Source: an uncultured Pelagibacteraceae bacterium
GTDB lineage: Bacteria > Pseudomonadota > Alphaproteobacteria > Pelagibacterales > Pelagibacteraceae
Direction of reading: 5' to 3'
DNA length: 64,000 nucleotides
Assembly: GCA_902595595.1 (NCBI GenBank)
Contig: CACJQX010000001.1
Span: forward strand, 1-64,000
A model generated the notes under the pieces. That model did no database searches, had not been told where the DNA came from, and saw nothing but the letters and a program-made list of their open reading frames with translations. Below are positions 54,687-63,580 of this stretch, piece by piece. Numbering within the stretch: the stretch's first letter is position 1; each line of letters opens with the position of its first letter. A program made the translations under genes and the position numbers.

Positions 54687-54890
54687 ATGATTTCAGGGAT
54701 ATTAGTAAAAGTTTTATCAATTGCTCTTTTGATAGCTGTTGGAGTAGTTTTAATCTTAGGTATAGGGACTCTTTTTAAGGGAGGAGAGACAAGTAAGAAA
54801 TATTCAAATAAATTAATGCAGTTAAGAGTTATTTTGCAGTTTATTGCTATTATTGCTTTAGTTGGCTTTGCTTATTTTTTTAAAAATTAG
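54687..54890 (+). CDS. HIG1-domain-like twin-TM protein
   Basis: ALLIAVGVVLILGIGTLFKGGETSKKYSNKLMQLRVILQFIAIIALVGFAYFF; N..MQ.RV..Q pattern. Confidence 0.85.
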   Translation: MISGILVKVLSIALLIAVGVVLILGIGTLFKGGETSKKYSNKLMQLRVILQFIAIIALVGFAYFFKN

Positions 54891-55396
54891 TTATATTTTT
54901 TTATCCAATTAATAAATTTTTTATCTTCAAAATCAATTGAACCTATTACTCTAGCAAATTCTTGGCCCTCTTTATTAATTAGAATTGTTGTAGGGACGCC
55001 TCTTAAAGAAAACATTTTTGCTAATGTAGTAGGTGGATCAAAATAAGGTTGGAAATTTTTGATATTAAAATCTTTAAAAAATTTATTAACTTTGTCTGAA
55101 TTTTCTTTACCAATATTGATTGCAAAAATTTTAATTTTATCCAATTCTGTATTGGCTTGAAGTTTGTCTAACGATGGCATTTCTTCTTTGCAAGGTTCAC
55201 ACCAAGTTGCCCAAAAGTTTAATATTAATAAGTTGCCTCTATATTCATTGATATTAATTTTTCGATCTTTTTTGTCTAAAAAAATAACATTATCATATGT
55301 TTTTGGTGCTTTATGGATAACAATATTTTTAATTCCAGGTAGTTCTTCAGCTACAACATTTGTTATCAAAAAAATAAATATTATTAAAAATCTCAT
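54887..55396 (-). CDS. tlpA: TlpA-family thiol-disulfide oxidoreductase
   Basis: GNLLILNFWATWCEPCKEEMPSLDKLQ; SLRGVPTTILINKEGQE; signal peptide. Confidence 0.92.
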   Translation of the reverse strand: MRFLIIFIFLITNVVAEELPGIKNIVIHKAPKTYDNVIFLDKKDRKININEYRGNLLILNFWATWCEPCKEEMPSLDKLQANTELDKIKIFAINIGKENSDKVNKFFKDFNIKNFQPYFDPPTTLAKMFSLRGVPTTILINKEGQEFARVIGSIDFEDKKFINWIKKYN

Positions 55397-55420
55397 GTTA
55401 AATAGGTATAATTAAATATC

Positions 55421-56812
55421 ATGGCAAAAAATAAAAACAACCAAGCAATCTGGAACACAAGAATAAAAAAAAATGCATCAAGTTTGTTTCAAAAAGTCGG
55501 TAATTCAATAGATATTGATAAAAGACTTTATAAAGAAGATATTCAAGGATCAATTGCTCATGTTGAAATGCTTTTTAAACAAAAAATAATTTCATTTAAA
55601 ATAAAAAATAAAATTATTTATGGACTAATAAAAATTGATAAGGAAATCACAAGCAATAAATTTGAGTTTAATAAAAAATATGAAGATATTCATATGAATA
55701 TTGAAAAGAGACTTTTTCAAATTATAGGTGAAGAAGCTGGCTATGTTCACACTGCAAGATCAAGAAATGATCAAGTAATTACTGATTTTAAAATTTGGAT
55801 GAAAAATTCGACCAACGAAATAAATAATAATATTAATAAGGTTATTAAGAGCACAATAAAGTTAGCTGAAAAAAATGTCGAGACTATCATGCCTGGATTT
55901 ACACATCTTAAAAATGCCCAAGCTATCTCTTTTGCACATTATTTAATGTCTTATGTAGAAATGTTCAATAGAGACAAAAAAAGATTTTCTAATAATTTAA
56001 TCAGTTTAAATGAAAATCCCCTAGGTGTTGCAGCTTTAGCAGGAACATCATTTAATATAGATAGAAATTACACAACTAGAAAACTTGGTTTTAAAATACC
56101 TACAAATAATTCTATTGATACAGTTTCAGACAGAGATTTTGTTTTAGATTTTTTATACGCTTCATCAGTATGTGCTATGCATATTTCTAGAATTGCTGAA
56201 GAGTTAATTATTTGGAATTCTGATGGTTTTAACTTGATCAATTTATCTGATAAAGTTGTTACTGGGTCATCGATAATGCCACAAAAGAAGAATCCTGATC
56301 TTTTAGAATACTTGCGTGGAAAGTCAGGAAGCGCTTATGGAAATTTATTTTCAATGCTCACAATCTTAAAAGGTTTACCATTGTCTTATTTTAAAGATTT
56401 ACAAGATGATAAAGAGATAGTTTTCAAATCTAACGACAATCTAAATAATTGTTTAAAAATTTTTGATGAAATACTAAAAAATTGTAATCCAAATAAGAGC
56501 AAAATGTTAGAACTTGCTAATTCTGGATACATTACAGCAACTGATTTAGCTGACTATCTTGTAAAAAATCACTCAATGTCTTTTAGAAAAGCATATCAAA
56601 AAACTGCTGCTGTAGTTAATTTTGCTGAAAAAAGAAAAAAGAAGTTAAATGAATTAACTTTAGATGAGTTAAAAAAAATTGAACCTAAACTTGGAGAAGA
56701 TGTATTGAAAGTATTTAACTTAAAAAATTCAATTAATTCCAAAAAATCTTATGGTGGAACTTCTTTTGATAATATTAAAAAAATGATAATGAAATATAAA
56801 AAAGAAAAATGA
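55421..56812 (+). CDS. argH: Argininosuccinate lyase
   Basis: IWNTRIKKNASSLFQKVGNSIDIDKRLYKEDIQGSIAHVEML; HTARSRNDQVITDFKIW; GSSIMPQKKNPDLLEYLRGKSG. Confidence 0.97.
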   Translation: MAKNKNNQAIWNTRIKKNASSLFQKVGNSIDIDKRLYKEDIQGSIAHVEMLFKQKIISFKIKNKIIYGLIKIDKEITSNKFEFNKKYEDIHMNIEKRLFQIIGEEAGYVHTARSRNDQVITDFKIWMKNSTNEINNNINKVIKSTIKLAEKNVETIMPGFTHLKNAQAISFAHYLMSYVEMFNRDKKRFSNNLISLNENPLGVAALAGTSFNIDRNYTTRKLGFKIPTNNSIDTVSDRDFVLDFLYASSVCAMHISRIAEELIIWNSDGFNLINLSDKVVTGSSIMPQKKNPDLLEYLRGKSGSAYGNLFSMLTILKGLPLSYFKDLQDDKEIVFKSNDNLNNCLKIFDEILKNCNPNKSKMLELANSGYITATDLADYLVKNHSMSFRKAYQKTAAVVNFAEKRKKKLNELTLDELKKIEPKLGEDVLKVFNLKNSINSKKSYGGTSFDNIKKMIMKYKKEK

Positions 56813-56940
56813 TAAAAAAAATTACCATAATTATGTTGTTATTTTGTGTAGTTATTTCTTGTGGAAAGAAAGGTGATCCTAAATACGTAGATCCAGATAA
56901 AAAAGCAGAAATAAATGAAGTTTCAATTAACTTAACTTAA
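56809..56940 (+). CDS. Small lipoprotein, LptM/YifL-like
   Basis: MIKKITIIMLLFCVVISCGKKGDPKYVDPDKKAEINEVSINLT; lipobox VIS-C followed by GKKGDP; ATGA overlap with argH and TAATG overlap with lysA. Not in supplied ORF track. Confidence 0.82.
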   Translation: MIKKITIIMLLFCVVISCGKKGDPKYVDPDKKAEINEVSINLT

Positions 56941-58154
56941 TGAAATACATAAATAGAAGATTAACAATAGAAAAAATTAGTCTCCAAAAAATTGCAAATA
57001 AATTTGGAACTCCATTTTATTCTTATTCTTATTCTAAATTAAAAGAAAATATTAATAATTTTAAAAAAAGCTTTAGATCTTTTTCACCACTTATCTGCTT
57101 TGCAGTCAAATCCAACACAAATGTTAATATAATTAGAGAAATTAAAAAATTTGGATTAGGTGCTGATGTTGTTTCAGTAGGAGAACTGATGATGGCATTA
57201 AAAGCAGGAATTAATCCAAGCAAAATAGTATTTTCTGGTGTTGGTAAAACAACAAGTGAAATCAGCTTCGCTATTGATAAAAAAATTTTGCTTATTAATG
57301 CTGAGTCTTTAAGTGAAATAAAAGAAATAAATCGAATTGCAAAATCAAAAAATAAAAGAATAAAAATTGGTGTAAGACTAAACCCTAATACAGATGCAAA
57401 AACATTAAGCCAAATATCCACTGGGAAAAAAGAAAATAAATTTGGCGTAAATAAAAATACATTCTATGAAATTATAAATTATTGCAAGAATTCAAAAAAT
57501 ATTGATTTAAAATGTCTAAGCGTTCATATAGGCAGTCAAATTTTAGACCATAGGCCTTATGAAAAAATGCTTAAAGCGGTAAGTCAAATTCTCAATAAAT
57601 CAAATCATAAATTTGAATTTATAGATTTAGGTGGAGGTATGGGTATTACTTACACTGATAAAAATAAAAAACTTAATTATAAAAAATACAATACAGCTAT
57701 TCTTAAATTTTTAAGAAAACATAAAGTTAAAATTATATTTGAGCCAGGTAGATCAATTATTGGCAATACCGGGACATTAGTGTCAAAAATAATCTATATA
57801 AAAGATAGCGGAAGCAAAAAATTTATAATTTTAGATGCAGCAATGAACGATTTAATGAGACCTGCTTTGTATGGTGCGTTTCATAAAACCTTACCTGTTA
57901 CAAAATCTAACAAAACGTCTAAAAAACCATATGAATTTGTAGGTCCTATTTGTGAAAGTACAGATAAATTTATTACATTGAAAAAATTTCAAGTGCTGAA
58001 TGAAAAAGATTTAATAGCGATATGTGATGTGGGTGCTTATGGAATGTCACTAAGCTCAAATTATAATTTAAGACCTAAACCAATAGAATTATTAATAAAG
58101 GGATCAAAAATTAAAGTAATAAGAAAAAGACAAAAGCATAAAGATATAATTTAG
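56940..58154 (+). CDS. lysA: Diaminopimelate decarboxylase
   Basis: FGTPFYSYSYSKLKENINNF; CFAVKSNTN; LSVHIGSQILD; FEPGRSIIGNTGTLVSKI; CESTDKF; CDVGAYGMSLSSNYN. Confidence 0.96.
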   Translation: MKYINRRLTIEKISLQKIANKFGTPFYSYSYSKLKENINNFKKSFRSFSPLICFAVKSNTNVNIIREIKKFGLGADVVSVGELMMALKAGINPSKIVFSGVGKTTSEISFAIDKKILLINAESLSEIKEINRIAKSKNKRIKIGVRLNPNTDAKTLSQISTGKKENKFGVNKNTFYEIINYCKNSKNIDLKCLSVHIGSQILDHRPYEKMLKAVSQILNKSNHKFEFIDLGGGMGITYTDKNKKLNYKKYNTAILKFLRKHKVKIIFEPGRSIIGNTGTLVSKIIYIKDSGSKKFIILDAAMNDLMRPALYGAFHKTLPVTKSNKTSKKPYEFVGPICESTDKFITLKKFQVLNEKDLIAICDVGAYGMSLSSNYNLRPKPIELLIKGSKIKVIRKRQKHKDII

Positions 58155-58166
58155 CTTTTGACAAAA

Positions 58167-58868
58167 ATGATAAGAAACTTTTTATTCTCAATTTTATTTT
58201 TCACTGGTATCATCTTTATTTCGATAATTTTTTTACCATCATTTTTTTTGCCTAAACAGGTTGTTTTGATGGGGGGTAAATTAATGGGACATTGGGCCAG
58301 TTTTTGTTTAAGATTTGTTCTCTCAGTAAAAATTTCAATCAAAGGAAGAGAAAATATTATTAATAATGAAAAATTTTTTATAGCAGCATCTCATCAATCA
58401 ATGTTTGAAACTTTTTATTTACAAACAATCTTTAACTCACCTGTATTTATTTTAAAAAAAGAATTATTGTTAATTCCAATTTTTGGTTGGTACTTAAAAA
58501 AAATAGGATCAATTTCAATAAAAAGAAACAAAGTTACAAAAGATAACTTGGGTTTTTTTAATGATATTTCAAAAATGATGGCTACTTCTAATAGACCTTT
58601 AATTATTTTTCCTCAAGGAACTAGAGTTCTTCCAGATGAAAGACCACCTTTTAAAAAAGGTGCCTCGAGAATTTATGAACAGCTAAATGTTACTTGTCAA
58701 CCAGTTGCAATTAACTCTGGATATGTGTGGCCTAAAAAAGGTGAAAAAAAATCTAATAGAACTATTACAATCTCCATTCTAAAACCAATTCCTTCTGGTT
58801 TAACAAAAGAAAATTTTATTCAAATTCTTGAAAAAAATATTTATTCAGAGTTAGATTTAATTAATTAG
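58167..58868 (+). CDS. plsC: 1-acyl-sn-glycerol-3-phosphate acyltransferase
   Basis: AASHQSMFETFYLQTIF (HX4D/E-like box), LIIFPQGTRVLPDERPPFKKGASRIYEQL. Confidence 0.9.
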   Translation: MIRNFLFSILFFTGIIFISIIFLPSFFLPKQVVLMGGKLMGHWASFCLRFVLSVKISIKGRENIINNEKFFIAASHQSMFETFYLQTIFNSPVFILKKELLLIPIFGWYLKKIGSISIKRNKVTKDNLGFFNDISKMMATSNRPLIIFPQGTRVLPDERPPFKKGASRIYEQLNVTCQPVAINSGYVWPKKGEKKSNRTITISILKPIPSGLTKENFIQILEKNIYSELDLIN

Positions 58869-59977
58869 CCCTTCATAGGCATAACAACAAAAATACTATC
58901 AAAATCACCTGGATCTTTTATTAGCGCCGGTGAACCAGTATCATTAAAGAAAATTTCAACTCTGTCTCCATCTAGTTGTGAAGCAACATCTATCAAATAT
59001 CTAGAGTTAAAACTTATCTCTAAGTCATGATCAAACTTAACACTTAGAGTTTCTTTACCATCACCACTGTTAGTATTATTTACTGAAAGATCTAAAGTAT
59101 CTTTAGATAAATTAAATTTCACACCATCTTTTTTATCTAATGAAACTGAGGCTACTCTATCAACAGAATTCAAAAATAATTTTAAGTCTATTTCTAATTT
59201 TTTTTGATTATTTTTAGGTATAACTTGAATGTAATTAGGAAATTTTCCATCAATAAGTTTTGATATTAAAATACTATTATGTAATTCAAATTTTATTTTT
59301 GATTTTACATTTGAAACTTTTACATCTCCGTCATAGCTATCTAATAAAGAACAAAGTTGAAAAATTGTTTTTTTAGGTAAAATTATTGGATCAAAATCAA
59401 TTTTTTCTTCTAATCTAACTTTTGAAATAGACATTCTATGACTATCAGTTGCAACTGCTGTTAAATAATTTTTATCTTCAACCTCTGTTTGATGAAAATA
59501 TATACCACTTAAGTAATGCCTTGTTTCGTCATTAGAAACTGAAAATTTACACTTATTTAATAATTTTAATAATTGTTTTGATTTAATTATAAATTCATTT
59601 TGATTAAAATTTTCATCTGTCAGTGGAAACTCTGTTGCACTTATGCAATTCAAATTAAAAATAGATTTTTCAGACTCTACTTGTAATTTGCTTATATCTG
59701 TTAAAGAAAGATTTATTTTTTTTCCTGAATTAAACTTTCTTATAATATCATACATAATTGATGAAGTTGTGGTTGTTTTGCCCTCCTCTAGAATCTCTAC
59801 ATTATTTAATTGATGTATAAATATTAAATCTAGATCAGTCGCTGTGATAGTAAGTTTTGAATTACTTGCATCTAACAAAATATTAGAAAGTATTGGTAAT
59901 GTACTTCTTTTCTCAATAACCCCTTGGCAATAATTTAATGCTTGCTGGAGGTCTTGTTGATTAACGTTAAATTTCAT
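58865..59977 (-). CDS. dnaN: DNA polymerase III beta subunit (sliding clamp)
   Basis: MKFNVNQQDLQQALNYCQGVIEKRSTLPILSNILLDASNSKLTITATDLDL; C-terminal ...FVVMPMKG; next to dnaA. Confidence 0.97.
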   Translation of the reverse strand: MKFNVNQQDLQQALNYCQGVIEKRSTLPILSNILLDASNSKLTITATDLDLIFIHQLNNVEILEEGKTTTTSSIMYDIIRKFNSGKKINLSLTDISKLQVESEKSIFNLNCISATEFPLTDENFNQNEFIIKSKQLLKLLNKCKFSVSNDETRHYLSGIYFHQTEVEDKNYLTAVATDSHRMSISKVRLEEKIDFDPIILPKKTIFQLCSLLDSYDGDVKVSNVKSKIKFELHNSILISKLIDGKFPNYIQVIPKNNQKKLEIDLKLFLNSVDRVASVSLDKKDGVKFNLSKDTLDLSVNNTNSGDGKETLSVKFDHDLEISFNSRYLIDVASQLDGDRVEIFFNDTGSPALIKDPGDFDSIFVVMPMKG

Positions 59978-61385
59978 TTTCTTTATTATTATATAAAATC
60001 TGGTTTTTTAATTTATTTATATTATCAACCATCTCAGGATCTTTTTCTTTTATCTTTTCAATAGTTTTTACGGAATGAATTATTGTTGTATGGTCCCGGT
60101 TAGAAAATTCTCTTCCAATTTCAGGTAATGATTTAGAAGTCAAAATTTTAGTTAAATAAATTGCTGTTTGTCTAGGTCTTACTAAATATCTTGATCTTCT
60201 AGATGATAACATTTCATTTTTGCTGATTTTGAAAAACTTACAAACAATTGTTTGAATTAGATCTATTGTAACCTTATTTTCTGCTAAATTTAATAAATCC
60301 TTTAAAACTACTTTAGTCTCAGCAAGATTTGGAACTTTGTTGTAAATTCTTGAAAATGAAACAACTCTGTTTATTGCACCAACTAATTCCCTTACACTTC
60401 CAGTTATTTCATTACTTATAAAATCTTGAATTTCTCTAGAAACTTGCAATTGTTCAGAATACAAGGCATTCAATTCTTCAGTTTTTTTTTCAACTATTTT
60501 TTTTCTTAGCTCAAGGTCTGGCTTTTGAATATCAACAACTAATCCGCCAGAAAATCTTGATTTAATTCTTTCTTGAATCCTTGATAGTTTGTTTGGTGAT
60601 CGATCAGCCGATACAATTATTTGAGATCCCTTATCAAGTAATGCATTAAATGTATGAAAGAACTCCTCCTGCATAGCCTCTTTTCCACTTATAAACTGGA
60701 TATCATCGATTAATAAAATATCTGTATTTCTAAAATACTCTTTAAACTTAACCATGTCGTTTGATTTAATTGATTTTACAAACTGATACATGAAACGTTC
60801 TGCGGAAATAAACATTACTTTATTATTTTTTTTAAGCTCTAAACCTATTGAATTTAATAAGTGAGTTTTTCCCATTCCAACACCACCATAAATATAAAGT
60901 GGATTATAGTGAGATATATTTTCTGAAACTTTTAAAGAAGCTTCGTAAGCTAATTTATTACTTGAACCTGTAATAAAATTATCAAATCTTTTATTTGGAT
61001 CAATTCGATTATACTGAAGATAAGAGTCTTTTATAAATGAAACATTTTCATTAGTATTATTTTCTTTAATACTATTTTCTTTTAAAGTGATATCTTGAGC
61101 TTTTTCAACTATTTTGAACTCAATTCTAATAATGTCTTTTTTATAAACTTTAATTATTTTTAATATTTGGTCTAAATACCTTGATGTAATCCAGTCTCTA
61201 ATAAATCTTGTTGGAACTGATAATAATAAGTAATTATTGAATTCCTCTACAAAAGAAATCTTTTTTAACCAGCTCTCATAAACTTCTAAGCCAAGTTTAT
61301 TTTTCATTTCATTCTGTACTTGCTTCCATTCGAAGCTTTCAGAAGAAAAATTATTAATATCTTTTGTATTTGTTAATTTATTCAT
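59967..61385 (-). CDS. dnaA: Chromosomal replication initiator DnaA
   Basis: NPLYIYGGVGMGKTHLLNSIGLEL; LLIDDIQFISGKEAMQEEFFHTFNALLD; REFSNRDHTTIIHSVKTIEK. Confidence 0.98.
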   Translation of the reverse strand: MNKLTNTKDINNFSSESFEWKQVQNEMKNKLGLEVYESWLKKISFVEEFNNYLLLSVPTRFIRDWITSRYLDQILKIIKVYKKDIIRIEFKIVEKAQDITLKENSIKENNTNENVSFIKDSYLQYNRIDPNKRFDNFITGSSNKLAYEASLKVSENISHYNPLYIYGGVGMGKTHLLNSIGLELKKNNKVMFISAERFMYQFVKSIKSNDMVKFKEYFRNTDILLIDDIQFISGKEAMQEEFFHTFNALLDKGSQIIVSADRSPNKLSRIQERIKSRFSGGLVVDIQKPDLELRKKIVEKKTEELNALYSEQLQVSREIQDFISNEITGSVRELVGAINRVVSFSRIYNKVPNLAETKVVLKDLLNLAENKVTIDLIQTIVCKFFKISKNEMLSSRRSRYLVRPRQTAIYLTKILTSKSLPEIGREFSNRDHTTIIHSVKTIEKIKEKDPEMVDNINKLKNQILYNNKENEI

Positions 61386-61528
61386 AACTTAAGGGGAAAT
61401 CTCAGTTAGAACGATTTAAAAAAATTTGCAACAAGTTAATAAAAAAAATTAAAAAAAAATAAAATCTATGATTGTGATTTATAATGTTACAAATAAATTT
61501 AAATTTAGATCAGAAATTAAAATTTTAA

Positions 61529-61560
61529 ATTGAATCAAACATAGATTGAATCAAATATAG
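61529..61560. repeat. 16-bp direct tandem repeat upstream of dnaA
   Basis: ATTGAATCAAACATAG followed directly by ATTGAATCAAATATAG (1 mismatch), then partial third copy ATTGAAT. Confidence 0.8.
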
Positions 61561-61561
61561 A

Positions 61562-61580
61562 TTGAATGGTTAGCATTCAA
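61562..61580. promoter_or_regulatory. Inverted repeat TTGAATG-GTTAG-CATTCAA upstream of dnaA
   Basis: Perfect 7-bp arms; overlaps the third partial direct repeat. Confidence 0.45.
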
Positions 61581-61582
61581 AT

Positions 61583-61608
61583 ATTTACTAAATCTAAATA
61601 TAGTAAAT
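61583..61608. promoter_or_regulatory. Inverted repeat ATTTACTA-N10-TAGTAAAT in rpsT-dnaA intergenic region
   Basis: Perfect 8-bp arms. Confidence 0.4.
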
Positions 61609-61671
61609 GTAAATAAAGTTTAAATATATAATGTAGATACCAAGAGTTGTTAGAAAACTTAATGCTGGTTT

Positions 61672-61932
61672 TTAGATTGCAGCAATTTTTTTTGTTATTC
61701 TGGAAACATTTCTAGAAGCATTCTGTTTTTTTATTATTCCTGTTTTTGCAATTTTCATCAACTCAGAGTTTAACTTTGGTAAAAATTTTAGTGCTTCATC
61801 TTTCTTTTTACCATCAATTAGAAGGTTCATTTTCTTAAGAGCGTTTCTAAATCTGCTCTTTCTAGCTTTATTTACCGCTGTTTGTTTAGAAATTCTTCTA
61901 ATTCTCTTAATTGCTGATTTTGTGTTTGCCAT
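61672..61932 (-). CDS. rpsT: 30S ribosomal protein S20
   Basis: MANTKSAIKRIRRISKQTAVNKARKSRFRNALKKM; start chosen at internal Met of supplied ORF. Confidence 0.95.
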   Translation of the reverse strand: MANTKSAIKRIRRISKQTAVNKARKSRFRNALKKMNLLIDGKKKDEALKFLPKLNSELMKIAKTGIIKKQNASRNVSRITKKIAAI

Positions 61933-61982
61933 CTGCGCAGGGGTATAGCTTGAGAATTTATAGTGGTCAACTAAATATTTAA

Positions 61983-62846
61983 CTATTTTTGACAGGAAAC
62001 ACAAAAAAAAGTCGACCTATTTGATGTTATCTTTTTTTTTATAATGCCTTTGCAATTCGTACGACTACAATCAGCTCCGTCTTGCTGATAGACTTTAAAC
62101 TCCTTTTGAAAGGTACCTTTGTTACCTGAGATATCTTTAAAATCTCTTATACTTGAGCCTCCCTTATTAATTGCCTGTTGAAGTATTTTCTTAGAATTAA
62201 ATATAATATTTAAACATTCATTTTTATTAAGTCTTTTTGCCTTTTTAAATGGATTTATTTTACTGGCGAAAAGAATTTCACTTGCATAAATATTACCTAT
62301 TCCAGAAACAAATCTTTGATCAAGTAAGAAACTTTTTATATCCTTATTTTTTTTCTTAAAATAATTAACTACATAATTTAAGTTAAATTTATCACTAAAG
62401 GGTTCGGGCCCCATTGATTTAAATCTTTTCTGTAGATCTTGATAATTGTTAATTATTTCAAAAAATCCAAAACGTCTAGGATCATTATAAATTACTTTCA
62501 AGCTATCAAATATAAACTCTGCATGATTGTGTTTTTTAGGTAAAAAGGGTGAATGATAAAAACTAGTATTCGTAAATTTTAGAGGTTTTTTCTTATCAAG
62601 AATGTGAATTGTTCCTGACATTCCTAAATGGATTAAACAATAATCTTCATTTTGAAAATGGATAATCAAATATTTAGAAAATCTACTAACTTCAATTATT
62701 TTTTTATTTTTAAGAAAACTTTCAAAATCACTTGGTATTTTAAACCTTAAATTCCTGTTTCTAATTATTACTTTTTTTATGCTTTTTTTTTTGATCTTTT
62801 TATGAAGGGATTGTCTAACAATTTCTACTTCTGGTAATTCTGGCAT
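61983..62846 (-). CDS. mutM: Formamidopyrimidine-DNA glycosylase
   Basis: MPELPEVEIVRQSL; DQRFVSGIGNIYASEILF; zinc finger CSRTNCKGIIKKKITSNRSTFFCVSCQK. Confidence 0.97.
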   Translation of the reverse strand: MPELPEVEIVRQSLHKKIKKKSIKKVIIRNRNLRFKIPSDFESFLKNKKIIEVSRFSKYLIIHFQNEDYCLIHLGMSGTIHILDKKKPLKFTNTSFYHSPFLPKKHNHAEFIFDSLKVIYNDPRRFGFFEIINNYQDLQKRFKSMGPEPFSDKFNLNYVVNYFKKKNKDIKSFLLDQRFVSGIGNIYASEILFASKINPFKKAKRLNKNECLNIIFNSKKILQQAINKGGSSIRDFKDISGNKGTFQKEFKVYQQDGADCSRTNCKGIIKKKITSNRSTFFCVSCQK

Positions 62847-62875
62847 TTGATACTATATTCAATATATATTTTTTT

Positions 62876-63580
62876 ATGCAACAAAATCTTCAAAATAAAA
62901 AAGGACTTGTAGAAAATGTATTTAATCAGGTCTACAACAAATATGACTTGATGAATGACTTTATGTCTATGGGTGTACATAGATATTGGAAAAAAAGTTT
63001 AATCAACATGATGAATCCGAGAGTTAGTAGAAAATTAATAGATGTTGCGTGTGGGACGGGGGATGTTGGAAAGTTATTTTTAGATAGTACAAATAAAGAG
63101 GCTGAAATTACTTGTGTAGATCCTAATAAAGGAATGGTTAGTCAAGGAAAGCAAAAATTATCTAATTACAAAAATGTAAAATGGGTTATTTCTCCAGCAG
63201 AAAAATTACCAATAACAGACAATTCATTTGATTATTACACTATTAGCTTTGGGTTAAGAAATACTAAAAATTTAAATAAAGCACTTTCAGAAGCCTATAG
63301 AGTTTTAAAGCCTGGTGGACGCTATTTATGTCTAGAATTTTCTAAGATTCAAAACTCAAATCTTGATTTTATTTATAAAAATTATTCAAAACTTATTCCT
63401 ATAATTGGCCAGTTTGTAGTTGGAGAAAAAGAACCTTACGAATATTTAATCAAAAGTATTGAACAATTTATTAATCAAGATGAATTAATAGAGCTAATGG
63501 AAAAAAATAATTTTCATAAATGTTCTTATAGAAATCTTTCTGGTGGTATTGTTTCAATTCATAGTGGTTGGAAAATTTAA
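62876..63580 (+). CDS. ubiE: Demethylmenaquinone/ubiquinone methyltransferase
   Basis: VFNQVYNKYDLMNDFMSMGVHRYWKKSLI; DVACGTGDVGKLF; FGLRNTKNLNKALSEAYRVLKPGGRYLCLEFS. Confidence 0.97.
   Translation: MQQNLQNKKGLVENVFNQVYNKYDLMNDFMSMGVHRYWKKSLINMMNPRVSRKLIDVACGTGDVGKLFLDSTNKEAEITCVDPNKGMVSQGKQKLSNYKNVKWVISPAEKLPITDNSFDYYTISFGLRNTKNLNKALSEAYRVLKPGGRYLCLEFSKIQNSNLDFIYKNYSKLIPIIGQFVVGEKEPYEYLIKSIEQFINQDELIELMEKNNFHKCSYRNLSGGIVSIHSGWKI

Noticed and set aside
57029-58342. Minus-strand ORFs 57029-57421 and 58151-58342
   Set aside because: Antisense to lysA and plsC.
61386-61671. Definite oriC call
   Set aside because: No convincing DnaA-box cluster readable. In alphaproteobacteria the origin is often not next to dnaA, so it is kept only as a hypothesis.
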